From the NCBI GenBank assembly GCA_001725155.1, contig MEFP01000012.1, positions 310,001 through 374,000 of the forward strand: a DNA stretch of 64,000 nucleotides. The letters are read 5' to 3'. This document shows positions 57,566-64,000 of the stretch, one piece after another. Position 1 is the stretch's first letter, and each line of letters begins with the position of its first letter. This DNA comes from Lysobacteraceae bacterium SCN 69-320 (GTDB lineage: Bacteria > Pseudomonadota > Gammaproteobacteria > Xanthomonadales > Rhodanobacteraceae). Made by a program: the position numbers and the translations under genes. Under the pieces are notes generated by a model. It was not told the origin of the DNA. It saw only the letters and a program-made list of their open reading frames with translations, and did no database searches.

Positions 57566-58885
57566 TCATTCCTTGTCGGTCAGGTCGGTGGGGGCGGCGC
57601 CGAGCCATGCGCTCAGGCGCCCCGTGGCGGCGAGCCAGTCAGCCCACGCCTGCCATACGCGAGCCCGCAGGCCCGTCGCGGTGAGTTCGGTATCGATGCT
57701 TTGCTTGAGCTGCACGAGATAGTCGGCCGTGCTCAACTCGCCGGCTTCCCACAGTCGCTGCAGTAATGCAGCGCGGTCGCCCACGCGGTTGGCACGGCTG
57801 CTTTCCCACGCAAGCCAGGCGTCGTGCATCGCGTTGTAGGCCGCACCGGCTTCATTCGCTTCAGCGATCGCCCGCAGTTGGCGATCGCGGACCAGACCAT
57901 CGGCTTGGTCCGCGTCGGCCCGGGCCGCGGTCACCTCGGCGCGATAGCTGTTGCGCACGAACAGCGGAATGCGCAGCGTCACACCCAGCAGGTTGTCGCG
58001 CAGCGGGCCATCGGTCACCCGGCCGGTGCTGAGGCTGACGGTCGGATCCGCACGCCGTTCGCGTTCGGCCACGGTGATGCGCGCTTGCGCCGCTTCGGCC
58101 TCGGCGCGGGCTTGTCGGATCGCCGGCAATGCCTCGATCAGGCCATCGGCGATCGGCAGTTCGGCTTCCGGCGGTAACGCACGCGGCAACTCCGGCAGCG
58201 TCGCCGCGTCGCCGCCAACGGCCGCCAGGGCACGCCGCGCCTGCGCCTGGTCGGCGAGCAGCTCGGCCTGCTGGGCGCGGGCCTCCTGCAGCGCTAATTC
58301 GGCCAAATCTCGCTCGAGCGATGGGATGTCGCCGGCGGTGAATCGGCGCTGCGCCAGCGCGGCGAACTGTTCCAGGATGCGGACGCGTTCGTTGCCGAGG
58401 CTCACCTGTTCGCTAGCCACCTGGAACGCGGCGTAGCCGCCGAGCCACTGCAAGCCGATGTCTTGGCGGATTTGATCGCGCTCGGCCTCCGCCGCTCGCC
58501 ACTCGGCGGTACCGACGCCCACCCGCGCTCGGCGCTTGCCTGACCAGTCGAGGGTTTGGCTGATGCCGACGCTGCGCGTGTTGACATCGGCGCGTTCCGC
58601 GCCGATCTCGACCTCCGGGTTGTAGAGCGGCTGCGCGGCCGCTTGCGAGCGCGCCTGGGCTGCGGCGGCTTTGGCCTCGGCGGCCTGCACCGCGGGGTTG
58701 CGCGCCCAGACCTCACGCAGGGCTTGGGTGAGTGCGGGCGGCGCCTGCGTGATCGCCGGCGGCGGCGCGGCGGCGAAGGGAGAAGCCGATTCCGAGGGGG
58801 GCGTAGCCGCCGCGACCGACAAGCAGACGCTTGCCGACGCTGCCAGCCACAGGACGCGCGATCGCGCCCGTGTCCGTACTGACAT
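57566..58885 (-). CDS. czcC: CzcC-like outer-membrane efflux protein
   Basis: REVWARNPAVQAAEAKAAAAQARSQAAAQPLYNPEVEIGAERAD, LRDNLLGVTLRIPLFVRNSYRAEV, LWEAGELSTADYLVQLKQ. Confidence 0.92.
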   Translation of the reverse strand: MSVRTRARSRVLWLAASASVCLSVAAATPPSESASPFAAAPPPAITQAPPALTQALREVWARNPAVQAAEAKAAAAQARSQAAAQPLYNPEVEIGAERADVNTRSVGISQTLDWSGKRRARVGVGTAEWRAAEAERDQIRQDIGLQWLGGYAAFQVASEQVSLGNERVRILEQFAALAQRRFTAGDIPSLERDLAELALQEARAQQAELLADQAQARRALAAVGGDAATLPELPRALPPEAELPIADGLIEALPAIRQARAEAEAAQARITVAERERRADPTVSLSTGRVTDGPLRDNLLGVTLRIPLFVRNSYRAEVTAARADADQADGLVRDRQLRAIAEANEAGAAYNAMHDAWLAWESSRANRVGDRAALLQRLWEAGELSTADYLVQLKQSIDTELTATGLRARVWQAWADWLAATGRLSAWLGAAPTDLTDKE

Positions 58886-58968
58886 GGAAGAACTCCGAAA
58901 AACAAAGGGGAGGACGACCGCAGGGGGCGTCCGCCAGAGCGCTCAGGCGAGCGCGGCCTTACGGGAGT

Positions 58969-59352
58969 TCAGACGATGGGCGGACGCAGGTTGTCGTCGC
59001 GCAGCGCGATCATAATCGGCGGTGACACCGATGCGATCATCATCGCTGGCGCGGGCGCGGCGGCGAGAAACCAATGGCCAGGGGCAATGGCGGATCCGTG
59101 CACACACGAACAGTGACAGCCCTGGGCGCCGCCGTGCCAGCACAGGCCGCCGTCGCCGTCCAGGGAGGGGTCCGGGCGAACATCGTTCGCGTCGGCAAAC
59201 ACCGTCATCCCCGTCGGCGCCGATGACATACCGTCAGTCAGGCACACCGTGGCGAAGCTTGCCTTGGCCAGGACCAGCAGCGCGAGCAGCCACGTCATCG
59301 CGGCCATGCGGCGGCGCAGACGGGTGAGCAATGGCGGTGTGGATGGCAGCAT
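58969..59352 (-). CDS. CzcI-like secreted small protein upstream of czcCBA
   Basis: Start MLPSTPPLLTRLRRRM; hydrophobic N-terminus, GLCWHGGAQGCHCSCVHG, C-terminus ALRDDNLRPPIV. Confidence 0.6.
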   Translation of the reverse strand: MLPSTPPLLTRLRRRMAAMTWLLALLVLAKASFATVCLTDGMSSAPTGMTVFADANDVRPDPSLDGDGGLCWHGGAQGCHCSCVHGSAIAPGHWFLAAAPAPAMMIASVSPPIMIALRDDNLRPPIV

Positions 59353-59457
59353 CGGAGACAGCCTATGCGCAACGGGCACTGTTAGACAATTGCATTTGGG
59401 CGCGCCACGACGCGAATCGCCGATCGGTCCAGCGCACCGATGAAAGCGCCGCATGCC

Positions 59458-59793
59458 TCATTCCGAGCGTCGTAAAGGCACCGCGCAGTCCGCGGTATTG
59501 ATCAGGACGCGATCGCCCTTCGCGACGGTGATCGCGTCGGGCAGCATCACAGTGTGCATGCGCCGGTAACGGCCGTGGGGGATGCCCACGACGACCCAGC
59601 GATGAGCCGTAATCTCCCCGGCACCGAGCGGCGCCACGCACGGGTGTGTGGCGCGATCCGTGATCGCAGCTCCCTCGATAATCGCCTTGACCCAACCCAG
59701 GCGCTCGTTCGACCGCGGATTGCCCAGGGACGCGCACCCCGTCATCAGTGTTGCGGCCAGAACGACGTTTGCGCAGCGAGCTCGCTCACTCAT
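59458..59793 (-). CDS. Small lipoprotein, hypothetical
   Basis: MSERARCANVVLAATLMTGCASLGNP lipobox; ATGA overlap with the CDF gene. Confidence 0.6.
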   Translation of the reverse strand: MSERARCANVVLAATLMTGCASLGNPRSNERLGWVKAIIEGAAITDRATHPCVAPLGAGEITAHRWVVVGIPHGRYRRMHTVMLPDAITVAKGDRVLINTADCAVPLRRSE

Positions 59794-60434
59794 GATTCGC
59801 GCGCGCCGCTCGGTTCCACACCGTGCCGGTACTGCGGCCAGGCGGTTCGCCAGACAATCCAGCCCGTGCGCAAGAACAACGTCGCCAGGGCGGCGCCCAC
59901 CAGCGCGTCCCACCCCATCCAGCCGGTTGCTGCTATCAGGCCAGCGGCCGCGATCACGCCAAGATTGCCCAGGACGTCGTTGCGCGAGCACAGCCAGACC
60001 GAGCGCATGTTGATGTCGTCGCCGCGGTACTGGGTCAACAGGACCAGGCACACGCTGTTGCCGACCAGTGCAGAGGTCGCGGCGATCATCATCAGCGTGG
60101 ACAGCGGTTCGGCACCGACCACCAGCGAGTAGCCCACCTCCACCAGCACGCCAACGCCAAATAGCAGTTGCAGCGCCCCTTTGACCAGCGCCGCGCCGGC
60201 GCGGGCCCGTAGCGAGCGCGCCAGCACGGCTAAACTCAGGCCGTATACCCAGGCGTCGCCGAGGCTGTCGAGCGAATCGGCTTGCAGTGCGGTGGAGCGG
60301 GCCCAGACGCCCGAACCGAATTCCCCGGCGAAGATACCCAGGTTGATAGCCAGGACCCACCACAGCACGGCGCGCTGCGCTTGGGGCCGCGCTATCGCTA
60401 CTTCCGAAGTTATTCCACAGCCAAAACCGCTCAT
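59790..60434 (-). CDS. Cation diffusion facilitator-type transporter (short, second copy)
   Basis: QRAVLWWVLAINLGIFAGEFGSGVWARSTALQADSLDSLGDAWVYGLSL, NDVLGNLGVIAAAGLI; similar to 47903..48526. Confidence 0.85.
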   Translation of the reverse strand: MSGFGCGITSEVAIARPQAQRAVLWWVLAINLGIFAGEFGSGVWARSTALQADSLDSLGDAWVYGLSLAVLARSLRARAGAALVKGALQLLFGVGVLVEVGYSLVVGAEPLSTLMMIAATSALVGNSVCLVLLTQYRGDDINMRSVWLCSRNDVLGNLGVIAAAGLIAATGWMGWDALVGAALATLFLRTGWIVWRTAWPQYRHGVEPSGARES

Positions 60435-60458
60435 GCGTCACTCCCTGGGTGAACCACG

Positions 60459-60489
60459 AGCGTAAGCCCTGTAGCTGCTACAGGGTCAA
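60459..60489 (-). promoter_or_regulatory. MerR-type promoter with 19-bp spacer
   Basis: Minus strand TTGACC-CTGTAGCAGCTACAGGGCT-TACGCT containing the perfect dyad CCCTGTAG-N3-CTACAGGG (60467-60485), upstream of the CDF gene. Confidence 0.8.
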
Positions 60490-60781
60490 GCTTTACACCA
60501 TTGCCGGCAGCGTCGGCGGTAGCAGGCCAAATGGGCATCGGCAATCGGAAGCACGTCGGCGCGAGGGTAGCAGTCGTCAAGAAAGTATAAGCAGGGGCTC
60601 GGCCGAGATACGTAGAAAAATGCCCCACAGAACCCAGAAAATTACGCCAATTCATGAGGTTGGCCGATAATTGTTCTTCGCCGCCTGGTTGGCTGCGTCG
60701 CGACTGGTGCGACGCGGGCAGCGCGGCGATGCAAGCCCAGGACCCAGCAGCGGATTCAGGCCTCAGCCAGAGTCAGCCCGC

Positions 60782-61180
60782 CTACGAACTGAATTCCGCG
60801 CGTGCAAGGGCCAGCACCCGATCCGGCTCGACGTGGAGCTCATCGGCAGGCGCCTTGCCATCAAGTGCGTCTCGCGGTCCGTATAGCCAGAACGCCCGCC
60901 GCCACCCGCCATCGTCGCCCGATGCCGGCAAGAGCGCGAGGAGCTCGTGCAGGACAGCCAGGGGCCGGCCCTCGGCATCGAACTGGCAGTCCGGATGGAC
61001 ATACGTTCCGGCGTCGGCGGCCCAACAACCGAGCAGCCGCCCATCCGCGCGGAGCTCTGCCGCGTGCTGAGCCGGATTCGACACACCCAATCTTTCGCCG
61101 ACGGCGCGCGAAGTCGGCCAGCCGCGGGCGAGCAGCGCTTGCCGCTTTGCGTGTTCGGCCTGGAAGGGCGTCAATCGCAT
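60782..61180 (-). CDS. Hypothetical protein, possibly Xre/ParS-type antitoxin-like
   Basis: C-terminal WRRAFWLYGPRDALDGKAPADELHVEPDRVLALARAEF resembles the DUF2384-type toxin-binding segment; N-terminal LGVSNPAQHAAELRADGRL HTH-like. Confidence 0.45.
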   Translation of the reverse strand: MRLTPFQAEHAKRQALLARGWPTSRAVGERLGVSNPAQHAAELRADGRLLGCWAADAGTYVHPDCQFDAEGRPLAVLHELLALLPASGDDGGWRRAFWLYGPRDALDGKAPADELHVEPDRVLALARAEFSS

Positions 61181-61578
61181 CGAGACGTGCCCAATCCGAA
61201 GGTCCGAAGCAAAAAGCGCCTACGGCGGCCTGCGTGCCCGGCGTGATCGCCCGAGCCGCCGGCCGGATTCGATCTGTCGCGCAACGATGACCGCGCCATT
61301 GACCAGCTCCGATGGACGAATCGTGACTGTATCAGTGACAGGGCGAAGGCGCACAGACGCCAGAACCACGCGCCGCCGCAGGCCGCAGTCCGGACGGGGG
61401 AGGTTGGGGCATTTCGTAACGCGAACGACGGTGTACCACGGCTGCAAGCCGGATAGGGCGGGATAATTCACCATTATCCCGCCTGTGAATTCCTGCCAGA
61501 CACGGGCCTGTTTGCCTCTTTTATAGTATGTAATTACGTGGTATGTAATGCCGTACGAAATTCACCGAGGAGCGGACC

Positions 61579-62616
61579 GTGGCCCGAGGCGGGGTGTACA
61601 AGAGCGAAGTCGAGAAGGCGCGCCAGGCGCTGCTGGCCCAGGGCAAGCACCCGTCCGTGGACGCCGTGCGCGTGGCCCTGGGCAATACCGGGTCCAAGAC
61701 CACGATCCACCGCTACCTCAAGGAGCTCGAGGCCGAGGACGCCAGCGGGGTCGGGGGCAAGTTTCCGATCAGCGACGCCCTGGCCGACCTGGTCAGCCGC
61801 CTGGCCGGCCAGCTCAGCGCCGAGGCCGACCAGCGGATCGCCGAGGCGCAGGCCCGCTGCGAGACCCAGTTACGCGAGCGTGCGGCCGAACTGGCGCAGG
61901 TCCGCGAAGAAGCCCGCGCGCTGGCCGCCCATCTGCAGCGGACCGACGAGGCCTTGCAGGCCGAACGGACGGCCCTCCAGCTCGCGCAGACCGCGCGAGG
62001 GGAGGCCAACACCACGATCCGGGAACTCCACGAGCGCATCGCCGGCCTGACCGCGCGCCTGGCCGAGCACGAGGCGCACACGCAGTCGCTGGAGCAGAAG
62101 CACGCGCACGCCCGCGAGGCGCTGGAGCACTACCGGACGTCGGTGAAAGAGCAGCGCGATCAGGAGCAGCGCCGGCACGACCACCAGATCCAGCAGCTGC
62201 AGGTGGAACTGCGCGAAGCACGCGACGGCCTCATGGCGAAAAACCAGGAACTTGTGCAGCTCAACTGGGACAATGTGCGCCTGACCGAACTGGCCGGCCA
62301 GCACGACCGCGAGGCACGTGACGCGCGCGCCCAACTACGCCGGCTCGACGAGGAGGCCCAGGCGCTCCGGCCCGTCGCCCGCGAGCACGACGCCCTGCAG
62401 ATCCGGTATGCCCACGAACACCTCGCCGGCGAGGGGCTGCGGGCGGACCTGGCGGCGATGCGCGAGGCGCTGGCCACGGAACAAGCCGCGCGCCAGGTCG
62501 CCGAGACCACCGCGGCGCAAGCCACGGCACGCCTCCAGGCCTTCGACGAAGTGCTCGCTCGGCGCGCAGCCGTCTCACCCAGCGAGACACCGTCACCCGC
62601 CCCCACGGGCACCTGA
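61579..62616 (+). CDS. KfrA-like plasmid/ICE DNA-binding coiled-coil protein
   Basis: MARGGVYKSEVEKARQALLAQGKHPSVDAVRVALGNTGSKTTIHRYLKELE (KfrA_N), then about 280 residues of coiled coil. Confidence 0.88.
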   Translation: MARGGVYKSEVEKARQALLAQGKHPSVDAVRVALGNTGSKTTIHRYLKELEAEDASGVGGKFPISDALADLVSRLAGQLSAEADQRIAEAQARCETQLRERAAELAQVREEARALAAHLQRTDEALQAERTALQLAQTARGEANTTIRELHERIAGLTARLAEHEAHTQSLEQKHAHAREALEHYRTSVKEQRDQEQRRHDHQIQQLQVELREARDGLMAKNQELVQLNWDNVRLTELAGQHDREARDARAQLRRLDEEAQALRPVAREHDALQIRYAHEHLAGEGLRADLAAMREALATEQAARQVAETTAAQATARLQAFDEVLARRAAVSPSETPSPAPTGT

Positions 62617-62713
62617 CGTCAGCACGCCAGCGCTGGCAAGGCCCGCCTTTGCAGCGCGTCCCGACGCCCGTACACTGGATCCCTCGGAGCCAGCCTATGG
62701 GAGGAGCAACGCC

Positions 62714-62935
62714 ATGGCGAAGAAAGATGCCCCCGGCATGCGCGGGCAGCGATCGCGCAACGAGAGCGGTCCGCTGCGGCAGAAGCGCGGGGACACGAAC
62801 GTCGGCACGATCGAACGGCAGTACAACCGGGACTTCGGCGTCCGTAGCGACATGCACCTCGACACGTTGTTGGAACGCACCGGTCAAGCCTCGCTGAACG
62901 ATCTGATTCGCAGCAACGCCGGCAAGAAATCCTAG
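62714..62935 (+). CDS. Conserved-looking small hypothetical protein
   Basis: 73 aa MAKKDAPGMRGQRSRNESGPLRQKRGDTNVGTIERQYNRDFGVRSDMHLDTLLERTGQASLNDLIRSNAGKKS, preceded by ggaggagc RBS. Confidence 0.65.
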   Translation: MAKKDAPGMRGQRSRNESGPLRQKRGDTNVGTIERQYNRDFGVRSDMHLDTLLERTGQASLNDLIRSNAGKKS

Positions 62936-63008
62936 ACGCGTCGCCTTTGTTGAAGCCTCAACCACGATGCGCAGGAGCCGATCGCGGCGCCACGGCCAGG
63001 CCCTTCGC

Positions 63009-63254
63009 CTATCGGCCGCGTTTCGAGCGCACAGTCTCCGCGGCCTCCAGTTCCCCGCGCAGGCGCGCGCAGTCGGCAACAAAGTGGGCCTGGATACCCT
63101 CAAACGTCCGCAGCAGCTCGACTGCCGGGACTGTGTTGAACCCGAGCCGGTGCAGCCGATCCACCAGATCGCGTTGGCGCTCAACGATTCGATGGCCGCT
63201 GGCGACGTGACGTTGCGCGACGAGAAGGCGCGCGCGGATGGCTTCACTGTGCAC
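63009..63254 (-). CDS. Small hypothetical protein
   Basis: GTG start; VHSEAIRARLLVAQRHVASGHRIVERQRDLVDRLHRLGFNTVPAVELLRTFEGIQAHFVADCARLRGELEAAE, helical. Confidence 0.5.
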   Translation of the reverse strand: MHSEAIRARLLVAQRHVASGHRIVERQRDLVDRLHRLGFNTVPAVELLRTFEGIQAHFVADCARLRGELEAAETVRSKRGR

Positions 63255-63370
63255 GGCAAGCCTCCGATCGGCCCGTGCTGATTGCCGCGCGTCACACCCG
63301 GGGTGCGGTCTGCCCATCCTGCGGCAGTTTTTACGGCGCTTCCAGCGCCAAATTTCGCGCTTCGCGGCAA

Positions 63371-63410
63371 TTTATAGTGCACTTCGGCGATTTATAGTGC
63401 ACTTCGGCGA
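63371..63410 (+). repeat. Two perfect 20-bp tandem direct repeats
   Basis: TTTATAGTGCACTTCGGCGA x2, ahead of the GNAT gene. Confidence 0.95.
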
Positions 63411-63453
63411 TTTTTTACAGCGACTCACTTGAAAAGGCACTCAGGGGAATGGT

Positions 63454-63942
63454 GTGACGGTCACGTGTGTGCTGCACACCCCGGAAACGCTCGACCAGGC
63501 CGGCCGAGCCGTCTTCGCTGCGCTGCTTCGCGAACAGGGCAAGGTTCGCGGCAACACCGCCGACAAGGTGGACCGCTGCCAGCTGCTCTGCATCGTCAAC
63601 ACCGATGCCGCTCCCATCGCCATCGGTGCGATCAAGCGCAAGACCGTCGCCGATTTTTGGCTGGCCGGATTGCCGGCGCTCGAGGAGGCCTTCGACTGGG
63701 AACTCGGCTATCTGTATACCCAGCCGACACACCAGGGGCAGGGAATTGCCGCAACGGTGGTGCGCGAGCTACTGACCGCCTACGGCCCCGGAAATCTCAT
63801 GGCTTCGACGGAAATCTCCGCGAACCCCGCCATGGTGCGGCTGCTGGAGAACCATCGCTTCAGCCGCGTCGGCCGGGCGTGGAAAAGTGCCATTCACGGC
63901 AACGACCTCGGGCTTTTCCTGCGCATGAACGACCGCCCGTGA
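63454..63942 (+). CDS. GNAT-family N-acetyltransferase
   Basis: ELGYLYTQPTHQGQGIAATVVRELL (acetyl-CoA loop-like), TEISANPAMVRLLENHRFSRVGRAW. Confidence 0.8.
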   Translation: MTVTCVLHTPETLDQAGRAVFAALLREQGKVRGNTADKVDRCQLLCIVNTDAAPIAIGAIKRKTVADFWLAGLPALEEAFDWELGYLYTQPTHQGQGIAATVVRELLTAYGPGNLMASTEISANPAMVRLLENHRFSRVGRAWKSAIHGNDLGLFLRMNDRP

Positions 63943-63962
63943 ACTCGCCTCACGGTGGAAGC

Positions 63963-64000
63963 ATGGATCCGATCTGGGCGCCGACTCCGAAATTCGGACT
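63963..64000 (+). CDS. Start of a CDS cut by the window end
   Basis: ATG at 63963 preceded by ggtggaagc: MDPIWAPTPKFG... Confidence 0.35.
   Translation, partial: MDPIWAPTPKFG

Noticed and set aside
1-64000. CRISPR arrays, rRNA, tRNA, integrase, transposase or conjugation genes
   Set aside because: None recognised by eye. Only a two-unit tandem repeat at 63371 was found, too few for CRISPR. The mobile-element idea rests on KfrA and relics alone.

Overview
This is a 64 kb GC-rich bacterial window, probably proteobacterial from gene content (inference). It looks like a mosaic accessory region. Blocks, left to right: (1) about 1.7-15.2 kb, a compact minus-strand catabolic/stress cluster: ATP-grasp-like protein, MFS transporter, cyclopropane-fatty-acid synthase, acetate kinase, ABC1/UbiB kinase, phosphoketolase, PRPP synthetase, AMP/thymidine phosphorylase-like enzyme, beta-CASP metallo-hydrolase. 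(2) 15.7-21.9 kb, a CueR-like/MerR-controlled metal module: P1B ATPase with a CPD motif, CzcN-like methyltransferase, DUF2933, cytochrome c, porin-like protein, DUF5676, MerR. (3) 22.1-30.4 kb, a second CzcN/DUF2933 pair heading a YbhGFSR-like ABC-2 exporter. (4) 30.6-37.0 kb, a CusABC-like RND system with a CzcI-like protein. (5) 37.2-41.2 kb, an insertion/decay zone with an unknown secreted protein, a truncated oleate hydratase, DUF1269, DUF6629 and gene relics. (6) 41.5-45.9 kb, the most interesting locus: an XRE regulator divergent from a DUF5131 (Gp37/Gp68, three-Cys-motif) gene and its partner TcmP, convergent with a 601-aa protein carrying an Apea-like HEPN signature. This is a candidate uncharacterised defence/RNA-targeting system. 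(7) 46.1-60.5 kb, MerR, sterol desaturase, CDF, cytochrome c-FTR1 fusion, AraC, CzcD, two PII-like proteins, CzcABC, CzcI-like, lipoprotein and CDF. (8) 60.8-64 kb, a KfrA-like plasmid/ICE-type protein, small hypotheticals and a GNAT. I saw no rRNA, convincing tRNA, CRISPR array, integrase or transposase. All product calls come from reading translated sequence and motifs; no searches were run.
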